A stretch of DNA of 10,840 bases from Pseudomonadota bacterium (GCA_021808185.1 JAKBCB010000082.1:1-10840), one strand, 5' to 3'. Shown: positions 1-6,292, counted from the stretch's first letter. The notes: generated from the letters alone by a model not told the origin. Made by a program: numbers and translations.

Positions 1-1
1 T

Positions 2-361
2 CTGGCGGCGCCGGTGCAGATGCAATGGCTGCGCGAAATCCGCCGCGTGCTGGCGCCGGGCGGCGTGTTCGTCGCCAGCGTGCTGGGCAGCCTCGCCGGC
101 ATCCGCCTGCCGGACGAGGAACGCGCGATCCTGGCGCGCGACGGCATCATGGACCAGCGGCCGGACCCGGCGCTGGATGGCGTGGCGCCGGCGAACTACT
201 ACCGCTCCACCTACCAGACCGAGGCGTTCACCCACGTGCAATGGGGCCGCGTGCTGAGCGTGGCGGAGTACCGCGCCGGCGGGCTGACCAACTACCAGGA
301 TCTTGTCGTGATGAAGCGCGACAGCGTGGTGCAGTCACTGTGGCGCGAGATGACACAATGA
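2..361 (+). CDS. Class I SAM-dependent methyltransferase, C-terminal part (5' truncated)
   Basis: The frame is open to the left edge, so the start and the SAM-binding N-terminal half lie outside the window; an internal GTG at 14 is not a credible start. The first visible residues read LREIRRVLAPGGVFVASV, the helix and strand that follow motif IV in Rossmann-fold class I methyltransferases (reaction: methyl transfer from S-adenosylmethionine to an unknown acceptor). Further on, YYRSTYQTEAF, a WGR segment and a closing NYQDLVVMKR strand resemble small methyltransferases often found in polysaccharide or glycosyltransferase clusters; that resemblance is from memory and the substrate is inferred. 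It ends at TGA 359-361, 34 bases before the permease start. It may be read through into the transporter operon, but nothing functional links them. The methyltransferase call is fairly secure; the acceptor is unknown. Confidence 0.75.
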   Translation: MAAPVQMQWLREIRRVLAPGGVFVASVLGSLAGIRLPDEERAILARDGIMDQRPDPALDGVAPANYYRSTYQTEAFTHVQWGRVLSVAEYRAGGLTNYQDLVVMKRDSVVQSLWREMTQ

Positions 362-395
362 TACTGCGACACGGCCGGAAAGCCACCGCCCATCC

Positions 396-2225
396 ATGAC
401 CTTCGTTCTGTTGCAACTGCTGACCGGCCTGGCCGGGGCGTCGGCGCTGTTTCTGGTGTCGGCCGGGCTGACGGTGATTTTCGGCGTCACGCGCGTGGTG
501 AACTTCTCCCATGGCAGCCTGTACATGCTGGGCGCCTACGTGGCCTGGACGGTGCTCGGCCACCTGCCGCGCGATCCGGGCGGGTTCCTTCTCGGTGTGC
601 TGGCGACGGCGCTGATCCTGGCGGCGGTGGGGGCGGTGCTGGAGGTCGCGCTGCTGCGCCGCATCTATCGCGCGCCGGAGCTGCTGCAACTGCTCGCCAC
701 CTTCGGCGTGGTGCTGATGGTGCAGGATGCCGCGCAATGGATCTGGGGGGCGGAGGATCTGCCGCTGCCGCGCCCGCCCTGGATGCGCGGCTTCGTGGTG
801 CTCGGGGGCGAGCGGTTTCCGCTGTACGACCTGTGGCTGATCGCGGCCGGGCCGGTGGTGCTGGGGGCGCTGTGGCTGCTGCTGCACCGCACCCGCTGGG
901 GCACGCTGGTGCGCGCGGCCACCGCCGACCGGGAGATGGTCGCCGCACTGGGGGTGGATCAGCGCAAGCTGTTCACCGGGGTTTTCGCGCTCGGCGCGGG
1001 GCTCGCGGGCCTGGGCGGCGCGCTCGCCTTGCCGGACGGCACGGCGAACCTCACGCTCGATCTGTCGGTGATCACCGATGCCTTCGTCATCGTCGTGGTG
1101 GGCGGGCTGGGCAGCCTGCCCGGCGCGTATCTGGCGAGCGTGCTGATCGGGGTGTTGCAGGCGATCGGCATCGTGTTCGTGCCCAAAGCGACGCTGGTGC
1201 TGGTGTTCGTGGTCATGGCGGCAACGCTCGTCGCCCGCCCGCACGGGCTGCTCGGCCGCGCGGGGGCCACGGCGCGGGAGGCGGAGGCGCCGCCGCTGGT
1301 GCTGCCGGCACCCGTGGTGCTGCGCTGGGCGGGGCTGGCCGCGCTGCTGGTGCTGGCGGCGGCGCCGTTCGCGGTGGGGCCGTTCGCGCTGTCGGTGCTG
1401 ACGGAAGCCATGATCGCGCTGCTGTTCGCGGCCTCGCTGCATTTCATGATGGGGCCTGGGGGCATGCCGAGCTTCGGCCATGCCGCGTGGTTCGGCCTGG
1501 GCGCGTACGCGGCGGCGCTGGCATCGACGGCGCTGGGGGCCGCCTTCCCGCTCGCGCTGCTGCTGGCCCCGCTCGCGGCCGGCCTCGTCGCCGCGCTGTT
1601 CGGCTGGTTCGTGGTGCGGCTGTCCGGCGTGTATCTGGCGATGCTGACGCTGGCCTTCGCGCAGATCGTCTGGGCGGTGGCGTTCCAGTGGTCCGGCATC
1701 ACCGGCGGGGATAACGGCATTCTGTCCGTCTGGCCGCCGGCGGCGCTCACGGACCCGCGCCGGTTCTACTGGCTGGTGCTCGCGGTGTGCGCGGGGGGCG
1801 CGATGCTGTTGCGGCACGTGCTGTACGCGCCGTTCGGGGTGTCGCTGCGCGCCGCGCGGGATTCGGCGCTGCGGGCGGAGGCGATCGGGCTGCCGACGGC
1901 AAAGCTAAGGCTGTTAGCCTTCGCCATCGCCGGCGCCGCCGCCGGACTCGCGGGCGGGCTGTCGGTGTTCAGCAAGGGCAGCGTGTTCCCCACCGCCGCC
2001 TCGCTCGGCCGGTCGGTCGATGCGCTGCTGATGGTGCTGCTGGGCGGGGTGCAGACCATCAGCGGGCCGCTGGTGGGGGCACTGGTCTATACCGGGCTGT
2101 ACGACGCGCTGCTGCGGGCGACGGACTGGTGGCGGCTGGTGCTGGGCGCGGCGATCGTGGCGCTGGTGCTGGCCTTCCCCGAAGGCATCGCGGGGGCCGC
2201 GCAACGGGCGTGGCGGCGGTCATGA
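396..2225 (+). CDS. Fused LivH-LivM branched-chain amino acid ABC transporter permease
   Basis: Inner-membrane channel of a HAAT-family importer for branched-chain amino acids or related small molecules. The 609-residue protein joins two permeases usually made separately. Residues 1-285 are LivH-like: LTVIFGVTRVVNFSHGS near residues 25-41 and GGLGSLPGAYLAS near 236-248. A short linker (about 286-305, ATAREAEAPP) leads into a LivM-like half: MMGPGGMPSFGHAAWFGLGAY at 351-371, a cytoplasmic coupling-loop region around 485-505 (AARDSALRAEAIGLP) and LLGGVQTISGPLVGA at 548-562. The length equals the two families added together with no broken frame, so this is a true fusion. The start is the ATG at 396; only a weak purine stretch (GGAAAG) lies upstream. 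Its TGA overlaps the livG ATG as ATGA, implying translational coupling. The actual substrate cannot be told from sequence; urea, amides or aromatic acids are alternatives. Confidence 0.93.
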   Translation: MTFVLLQLLTGLAGASALFLVSAGLTVIFGVTRVVNFSHGSLYMLGAYVAWTVLGHLPRDPGGFLLGVLATALILAAVGAVLEVALLRRIYRAPELLQLLATFGVVLMVQDAAQWIWGAEDLPLPRPPWMRGFVVLGGERFPLYDLWLIAAGPVVLGALWLLLHRTRWGTLVRAATADREMVAALGVDQRKLFTGVFALGAGLAGLGGALALPDGTANLTLDLSVITDAFVIVVVGGLGSLPGAYLASVLIGVLQAIGIVFVPKATLVLVFVVMAATLVARPHGLLGRAGATAREAEAPPLVLPAPVVLRWAGLAALLVLAAAPFAVGPFALSVLTEAMIALLFAASLHFMMGPGGMPSFGHAAWFGLGAYAAALASTALGAAFPLALLLAPLAAGLVAALFGWFVVRLSGVYLAMLTLAFAQIVWAVAFQWSGITGGDNGILSVWPPAALTDPRRFYWLVLAVCAGGAMLLRHVLYAPFGVSLRAARDSALRAEAIGLPTAKLRLLAFAIAGAAAGLAGGLSVFSKGSVFPTAASLGRSVDALLMVLLGGVQTISGPLVGALVYTGLYDALLRATDWWRLVLGAAIVALVLAFPEGIAGAAQRAWRRS

Positions 2226-2992
2226 CGGCGCCCATGCCGGTGCTGGCGGCCGAGCGGCTGGAAAAGCGGTTCGGCGGGGTCGCGGCGGTGCGCGGCGTGT
2301 CGTTCTCGGTCGCCGCCGGCGAAATGCTGGCGCTGATCGGGCCGAACGGGGCGGGCAAGTCCACCTGCTTCAACATGCTCAACGGCCAGTTGCGCCCGGA
2401 TGGCGGGCGGGTGCGGCTGCTGGGGCGCGACATCTCGGGCCTGGCCCCGCGCCGGGTCTGGCGGCTCGGCGTGGGGCGGACGTTCCAGATCACCGCGACC
2501 TTCGCCTCGATGACGGTGCGGGAGAACGTGCAGACGGCGCTGCTGAGCCATCACGGCGAGGCGTTCGCCTTCGGCCGCGCGGCGCGGTTGCGGCGGACGG
2601 AGGAAGCGCGGGCGCTGCTGGAACAGGTGGGCATGGCGGCGCAGGCCGGGCGGGCGGCGGGGGTGCTGGCCTATGGCGACCTGAAGCGGCTGGAACTGGC
2701 GATGGCGCTGGCCGGGCGGCCGCGCCTGCTGCTGATGGACGAACCGACCGCCGGCATGGCGCCCGCCGAGCGCACCGCGCTGATGGGGCTGACCCGGCGG
2801 CTGGCCGGCGAGCTTGGCCTCGCGGTGCTGTTCACCGAGCACGACATGGACATCGTTTTTGGCGTCGCGGACCGGATTCTGGTGCTGCACCACGGCGAAC
2901 TGATCGCCGAGGGCGACGCCGCCAGCGTGCGCGCGGATGCGCGGGTGCGCGAGGTGTATCTGGGCTCCGGCGCGACCAGCGGGGGGCATTGA
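2222..2992 (+). CDS. livG: Branched-chain amino acid ABC transporter ATP-binding protein LivG
   Basis: Cytoplasmic ATPase subunit that powers the LivHM channel together with LivF. The 256 residues show Walker A GPNGAGKST at 40-48, the LivG-type signature LAYGDLKRLELAMAL at 149-163 (LivG proteins normally carry a variant of LSGGQ here), Walker B LLLMDEPTAG at 169-178, and the switch histidine in FTEHDMD (H207). GRTFQIT at 85-91 is the usual LivG Q-loop region, and the extended C-terminal tail (GDAASVRADARVREVYLG) is the family hallmark that separates LivG from LivF. The ATG at 2222 is chosen because it overlaps the permease stop as ATGA; a second ATG four codons later (2234) is possible. The TGA in turn overlaps the livF start (TGATG), so the three proteins are probably made in fixed proportion. 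Confidence 0.93.
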   Translation: MTAPMPVLAAERLEKRFGGVAAVRGVSFSVAAGEMLALIGPNGAGKSTCFNMLNGQLRPDGGRVRLLGRDISGLAPRRVWRLGVGRTFQITATFASMTVRENVQTALLSHHGEAFAFGRAARLRRTEEARALLEQVGMAAQAGRAAGVLAYGDLKRLELAMALAGRPRLLLMDEPTAGMAPAERTALMGLTRRLAGELGLAVLFTEHDMDIVFGVADRILVLHHGELIAEGDAASVRADARVREVYLGSGATSGGH

Positions 2993-3693
2993 TGCTGAGC
3001 GTGGCCGACCTGCACGCCTATTACGGGCGCGCGCATATCCTCCAGGGCGTGTCCTTCGCGCTCGGCGCGGGCGAGGTGCTGGTGGTGCTGGGGCGCAACG
3101 GCGCGGGCAAGAGCACGACGATGAAATCGCTGATCGGGCTGGTGCGCCCGCGCGGCGGCGAGATCGTGTTCGGCGGGCAACAGGTGGCGGGCTGGGAGCC
3201 GCACCGCATCGCGCGCGCGGGCCTCGGCTACGTGCCGGAGGAGCGGCGCATCTTCGCCGATCTCTCGGTGATGGAGAACCTGGAAGTCGGCCGCCAGCCG
3301 CCGCGCGAGGGACTGGAACCGTGGACCGAGGCGCGGCTGTTCGCGCTGTTCCCCAACCTGGGGCGGATGCGCGCGCGCGCGGGCGGACGCATGAGCGGCG
3401 GCGAACAGCAGATGCTCGCCATCGCGCGCACGCTGATGGGCAACCCGCGCGCGATCCTGCTGGACGAGCCGAGCGAGGGGCTATCGCCGCTGATCGTCGA
3501 GCAGATGGCGCATGCGATCCTGGCGCTGAAGCAGGCCGGGGTCGCGGTGCTGCTGGCCGAGCAGAACTTCCATTTCGCCGCCCGCGTGGCCGACCGCGCG
3601 GTGGTGCTGGAAAGCGGGCGTATCGTCTGGGAAGGCACCATGGAGGCGCTGCTGGCCGACGAGGCCGCGCGCGCCGCGCATTTGCAGGTGTAA
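2992..3693 (+). CDS. livF: Branched-chain amino acid ABC transporter ATP-binding protein LivF
   Basis: Second ATPase of the importer, 233 residues, a normal LivF length. Walker A is GRNGAGKST at 34-42, VPEERRIF at 81-88 is the typical LivF Q-loop segment, the signature is MSGGEQQ at 134-140 and Walker B is AILLDEPSEG at 154-163. The switch position reads LLAEQNFHFA: the usual histidine is glutamine, which is normal for LivF rather than a defect. The start is the ATG at 2992, overlapping the livG stop; an in-frame TTG one codon earlier is unlikely. It is the last gene of the operon and ends convergently, nine bases from the stop of the PEP-CTERM gene on the other strand. No periplasmic binding protein gene follows, so the receptor must be encoded outside the window. 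Confidence 0.93.
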   Translation: MLSVADLHAYYGRAHILQGVSFALGAGEVLVVLGRNGAGKSTTMKSLIGLVRPRGGEIVFGGQQVAGWEPHRIARAGLGYVPEERRIFADLSVMENLEVGRQPPREGLEPWTEARLFALFPNLGRMRARAGGRMSGGEQQMLAIARTLMGNPRAILLDEPSEGLSPLIVEQMAHAILALKQAGVAVLLAEQNFHFAARVADRAVVLESGRIVWEGTMEALLADEAARAAHLQV

Positions 3694-3704
3694 GGCCCGG
3701 GCCT
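3693..3704. repeat. 12-base perfect palindrome between convergent stops
   Basis: AGGCCCGGGCCT is a perfect palindrome that takes in the last base of the livF stop and part of the stop of the opposing PEP-CTERM gene (3703-3705). It could form a short stem on either transcript, but there is no loop of its own and no T-run, so a bidirectional terminator is only a guess. In DNA this GC-rich, such palindromes can occur by chance. Confidence 0.3.
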
Positions 3705-4407
3705 ACGCCGCGCGGCGGCGGCGCATGCCGATCAGGCCCACGAGCCCGGTGCCCAGCACCGCCATCGACAGTGGCTCCGGCACCGCGTGGCCGCTGAAAT
3801 TGTCCGCCATCGCCGTGCCGTAGAAGCCCAGCCCGATGCCGTTGCCGGTGGGGGTCACGCCGTAGTCCCAGGTGTAAACCTGGGTGGCACCGCCGGTCGG
3901 CGTGACATCCAGCGTCACGGTGGAGCCGCTGGCGATGGCGCTGATGTTGCCGGTGGTGAAGGCGGTCGTCAGATTGCCGAAATCGGTCAACGCGCCGGAG
4001 GCGTAGCCGGAGTTGTTGTTGCCGTAGTAGAACGCATACGAGTCGAACCCGGTTCCGGCGCCGTTGTCCTGCACCTTGATGAAGAAATTGTCGTCGAGGT
4101 TGGTGTAGCCGAGGACCAGGGCGATGTACTGCGTGCCGCTGCCGAGGACCGCGGAGACATCGGCCGAGGCCGACGGGCCGATCCCGACATTGAACGTCGC
4201 CAGCGATTCCGAGCCGGAGGCGCCGGTCTCCGTCGCCTGATTGTTCAGGATCGACACCCCGCCATTCTGGAGCGCCCAATTCGGCCCCAGCGTGGAGGCG
4301 TTCGGGCGGTTGAAGTTGTCGAGCAACGCCGCGTGCGCGGAGGCGGTGAACGCGAGCGCGAGCACCAGCGACGGCACGACGGCGTAGGCCACGGGGCGCA
4401 GCGACAT
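3703..4407 (-). CDS. Small exported protein with LamG-like domain and PEP-CTERM sorting signal
   Basis: A 234-residue exported protein. Residues 1-27 form a signal peptide (MSLRPVAYAVVPSLVLALAF, then cleavage near AHA). The body begins LLDNFNRPNASTLGPNW, a motif typical of concanavalin/LamG-like beta-sandwich proteins, and is rich in Asn, Gly, Thr and Ser with few charges. The tail is a complete PEP-CTERM signal: AVPEP at 208-212, a hydrophobic segment (about 213-227) and RRRR at 229-232. In such systems an exosortase processes the tail and the protein goes to the envelope or extracellular matrix; no exosortase gene is in this window. The start is the ATG at 4407 because AGGAG lies eight bases upstream; a TTG eight codons earlier (4431) has no such support. 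Function is unknown; surface or exopolysaccharide association is inferred from the tail. Confidence 0.85.
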   Translation of the reverse strand: MSLRPVAYAVVPSLVLALAFTASAHAALLDNFNRPNASTLGPNWALQNGGVSILNNQATETGASGSESLATFNVGIGPSASADVSAVLGSGTQYIALVLGYTNLDDNFFIKVQDNGAGTGFDSYAFYYGNNNSGYASGALTDFGNLTTAFTTGNISAIASGSTVTLDVTPTGGATQVYTWDYGVTPTGNGIGLGFYGTAMADNFSGHAVPEPLSMAVLGTGLVGLIGMRRRRAA

Positions 4408-4415
4408 GGTGGCGG

Positions 4416-4420
4416 CTCCT
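4416..4420 (-). promoter_or_regulatory. Ribosome binding site of the PEP-CTERM gene
   Basis: AGGAG on the minus strand, eight bases before the ATG at 4407-4405. It decides the start in favour of this ATG over the upstream TTG at 4431. Confidence 0.75.
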
Positions 4421-4441
4421 GAGATGAACAACCTTGCGAAG

Positions 4442-4458
4442 GCCTGGTCAGATCAGGC
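4442..4458. repeat. Imperfect inverted repeat in the PEP-CTERM leader
   Basis: On the plus strand GCCTGGTC A GATCAGGC: two eight-base arms, seven of eight pairs complementary, around one central base. It lies between the candidate promoter (4487-4515) and the ribosome site (4416-4420) of the minus-strand gene, so it could be an operator or a leader hairpin. On the plus strand a T-rich tract follows (4459-4477), which looks like a terminator, but no plus-strand gene ends here. Function unproven. Confidence 0.35.
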
Positions 4459-4486
4459 TTTCACAATCTTTTTTCTCTAGTGTTGA

Positions 4487-4515
4487 CGTTTACGCGATCG
4501 GGCGGCACGGGTCAA
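4487..4515 (-). promoter_or_regulatory. Candidate promoter for the PEP-CTERM gene
   Basis: Minus strand: TTGACC at 4515-4510, a 17-base spacer, then TAAACG at 4492-4487. The first box differs from the sigma-70 -35 consensus at one position and the second is a loose -10, as is common in alphaproteobacteria. The surrounding stretch is the most AT-rich part of the 184-base gap 4408-4591. A leader of about 70 bases would follow, holding the inverted repeat. Pattern match only. Confidence 0.35.
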
Positions 4516-4553
4516 GATAGTTTCGACGCCACATATGTTTGGCGGCGGCGCGG

Positions 4554-4581
4554 CCCCCCGCCGGGCATCCCCGGCGGGGGG
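4554..4581 (-). terminator. GC-rich hairpin after the tandem-repeat protein gene
   Basis: A perfect 12-base inverted repeat (CCCCCCGCCGGG at 4554-4565 and its complement at 4570-4581) encloses a four-base loop. It begins ten bases past the stop codon of the upstream minus-strand gene (stop 4594-4592), exactly where a transcript terminator is expected. There is no T-run on the minus strand after the stem, so it is not a classic intrinsic terminator; it may act as an mRNA 3' end stabiliser or with Rho. The stem would separate this transcript from the PEP-CTERM gene downstream. Confidence 0.55.
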
Positions 4582-4591
4582 AGAGGGGCGA

Positions 4592-6205
4592 TTACTGCTT
4601 GCAGGCAGGGCCGCAGTAGCGCGCGTAGATCCCGGACCAGCTCTCGGCGGTCGCCACGTTCTCCATGCCGACGCTGACCGCGAGCCAGCCGTTGCGCAGG
4701 CCGTCGCGCTCGACGCCGATGGAGGAGACGAGCGAGCCGGCGGGGGCCGCGAGATCCACGCTCTGCCCGCTCATCGTGGTGTCCAGCAGGGTGCGCAGGC
4801 GCGTGGTGTCGGCGTCCGCGACGTAGGTCACGTCCACGTACAGCCCGTCCACGCTGCCCTTCTGGCCCTTGAACACCATCGCCGCGTTTTGCACCCCGCT
4901 GAAGGCGGACGCGCGCCAGCGCGGATACTCGGCGTCGGTCGCCCCGCCCGTGCCCGGCGGCATGCCGGAATACACCCAGTAGATGAAGTCGGTGTAGCCG
5001 TTCGCACCGGTCTGCGCCGCCATCCGGACGCGCCCGTTCACGGTGTCGGCGAAGAAGATGCCCTGGTGCACCGATTCCGTCAGGTCCACGCCGTTCGGAT
5101 ACTGCGTGAGGCAGAACGCGATCAGGTCGGCGTTGCCGTCGGTCGGGCAGGTCTTGTGCACCGTCATCTTGGCGCTGCCCCAGCTTCCCCAGAAGCTGAC
5201 ATAGCGCCCGTTGAACGACAGCCCCTCGCCGAAGCCGTTGAACACCTGGCCGGGCGCGCCCGGAACCGCCCCGCCGATCTGGACGATGGTGCGCAGCGCC
5301 GTGGGATTGGACAGCTTGGAGAGGTAGATGCCGCCGGCGGTCGGTGCGTCCTCGACATCGAAGCCGGTGAACACCACCTGCACGTTGTTCAGGATCGTCT
5401 CGGCGCCGACCAGCGCCGCGCTCGGCGGCGCGGTGGAGCCGAAGGTGAGCGAGGTGCCGGGGATCGGCGTGCCGGTATGCGCGACCAGCCCGAACGGCGC
5501 GGTGCCGCCATTGGCCAGCGCGTCACGGTAGAAAATGCCGGTCTTGCTGACGCCCCCCTCGGTGTAGTTGCCCTTGAACACCACGGCGCGGTTGGCCACC
5601 GGCGAGGGCGAGCCGGGGAACTGGTCGAAGCCGATGCCCGGGGCCGCCCCCGGCACCTGGGCGTAGGCATAGCCCGGCACGTCGCCGAGCTGGCTCGCCG
5701 CCGTGGTCAGCACGCCGGCCGGGGTCGCGTACACGCCCGAGGTGCCCACCTTGCTGCCATCCGCGAGGGTCACGACACCCTGATGCTGCGCCCGCGTGGC
5801 CACCATGGACGAGCGCGCGTCGCTGCGCGGGGTGGAGGGGAACTCGATGAAGCTGCTCCCGGTGGTGTTCGGGGCGGGCACCAGCATGCCGAGGCTATCG
5901 GCCACGATGGTGACCGGTCCGTTCAGGTGCGCGATGTCGCGGGTGTACACGCCCTTCGTCGGCTGGCTGCCACCGCCCCCGCCGCTGCCGCTGCTGCCGC
6001 TGGCCGGCTTGGCCCGGGCACGGAACACCACCTGCCCCACGTCGTTGATCGCCGGCTGGTTGTAGCTGAAGAACTTGGCGCTCTGCGCCTGGGCCACCGA
6101 TTGCGGGGCCACCACGGCGTTGTTCACCACGACCAGCCACGATGGCGCCGTCTGGGCGAGCGCGGCGCCGGCGAATGGCATGGCCGCGCCGAGCAGCAGC
6201 GCCAC
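4592..6205 (-). CDS. Exported choice-of-anchor type tandem-repeat protein (start uncertain, see amber codon)
   Basis: 537 residues counted from the GTG at 6205. Residues 1-18 are the hydrophobic core and AxA cleavage site of a signal peptide (ALLLGAAMPFAGAALAQ), but the positive n-region is missing from this start; it is encoded just upstream behind an in-frame TAG. The mature part repeats a unit with a short VVF/VSF strand, a turn, then G-I/V-Y: INDVGQVVFRA at 53-63 with GVY at 85-87; VANRAVVFKG 203-212 with GIFY 223-226; LNNVQVVFTG 272-281 with GIYL 292-295; FNGRYVSFWG 331-340 with GIFF 382-385; VQNAAMVFKG 438-447 with GLYV 454-457; SGIY 524-527. Segments such as LVAHTGTPIPG sit between units. 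This matches the NxxGxxAF tandem-repeat proteins of PEP-CTERM bacteria, probably a beta-propeller-like surface protein. No PEP-CTERM tail is present; it ends ARYCGPACKQ. A Ser/Gly-rich linker occupies 69-80. Function unknown. Confidence 0.75.
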   Translation of the reverse strand: MALLLGAAMPFAGAALAQTAPSWLVVVNNAVVAPQSVAQAQSAKFFSYNQPAINDVGQVVFRARAKPASGSSGSGGGGGSQPTKGVYTRDIAHLNGPVTIVADSLGMLVPAPNTTGSSFIEFPSTPRSDARSSMVATRAQHQGVVTLADGSKVGTSGVYATPAGVLTTAASQLGDVPGYAYAQVPGAAPGIGFDQFPGSPSPVANRAVVFKGNYTEGGVSKTGIFYRDALANGGTAPFGLVAHTGTPIPGTSLTFGSTAPPSAALVGAETILNNVQVVFTGFDVEDAPTAGGIYLSKLSNPTALRTIVQIGGAVPGAPGQVFNGFGEGLSFNGRYVSFWGSWGSAKMTVHKTCPTDGNADLIAFCLTQYPNGVDLTESVHQGIFFADTVNGRVRMAAQTGANGYTDFIYWVYSGMPPGTGGATDAEYPRWRASAFSGVQNAAMVFKGQKGSVDGLYVDVTYVADADTTRLRTLLDTTMSGQSVDLAAPAGSLVSSIGVERDGLRNGWLAVSVGMENVATAESWSGIYARYCGPACKQ

Positions 6206-6253
6206 CTTGAACGCCCGCCGCTACAGCGGCCGTGCGGGAGATGATGCGGACAT
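6206..6253 (-). pseudogene. Original 5' end of the tandem-repeat gene, closed by an amber codon
   Basis: On the minus strand an ATG at 6253-6251, six bases after GGAGGG, opens MSASSPARPL and then meets TAG at 6223-6221. The same frame continues RRAFKV straight into ALLLGAAMPFAGAALAQ of the downstream CDS. Joined, the two pieces make a textbook signal peptide: charged n-region ending RRAFK, hydrophobic core, AxA site. The start and ribosome site of the gene therefore appear to be here, with one nonsense codon at position 11 of a 553-codon frame. Either the gene is inactivated or starts poorly at the GTG at 6205, or TAG is read through, or the base is a sequencing error. A translated ten-codon leader with re-initiation is a further option. 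Confidence 0.7.
6217..6230 (-). repeat. Small inverted repeat around the amber codon
   Basis: Minus strand GCCGC TGTA GCGGC: five paired bases with a TGTA loop (six-base arms if a two-base spacer is allowed). The TAG at 6223-6221 runs from the loop into the right arm. It may be a weak mRNA hairpin at the end of the ten-codon leader frame, or chance in GC-rich DNA. Confidence 0.3.
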
Positions 6254-6259
6254 GTCTAA

Positions 6260-6265
6260 CCCTCC
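6260..6265 (-). promoter_or_regulatory. Ribosome binding site upstream of the amber-closed start
   Basis: GGAGGG on the minus strand, six bases before the ATG at 6253-6251. It is the strongest Shine-Dalgarno match in the window. Neither the GTG at 6205 nor other codons nearby has a comparable site, so this is probably the true start region of the tandem-repeat gene. Confidence 0.75.
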
Positions 6266-6292
6266 GACGTTATCGATCGTTGCCCCATCGCG

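Noticed and set aside
228..1817. Long minus-strand open frame opposite the permease gene
   Set aside because: Its translation is an Arg/Gln/His/Ala-rich run with no domain, typical of the antisense of a GC-rich gene; the plus strand encodes a clear LivH-LivM protein.
3552..3570. Missing switch histidine in LivF (LLAEQN) as an inactivating change
   Set aside because: Glutamine at this place is normal in LivF proteins, including well-studied ones.
2087..4279. 730-codon minus-strand open frame across livG, livF and the PEP-CTERM gene
   Set aside because: It is antisense to two certain ATPases and out of frame with the PEP-CTERM protein on the same strand; composition is low-complexity.
4442..4477. 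Stem followed by a T-rich tract, looking like a plus-strand intrinsic terminator
   Set aside because: No plus-strand gene lies upstream of it; it falls in the promoter and leader region of a minus-strand gene, so it is better read as an operator or leader structure.
4535..6244. 569-codon plus-strand open frame opposite the tandem-repeat protein
   Set aside because: Gly/Arg/Ala/His-rich without motifs. The minus strand has a signal-peptide core, regular repeats and a good ribosome site, so this is a shadow.
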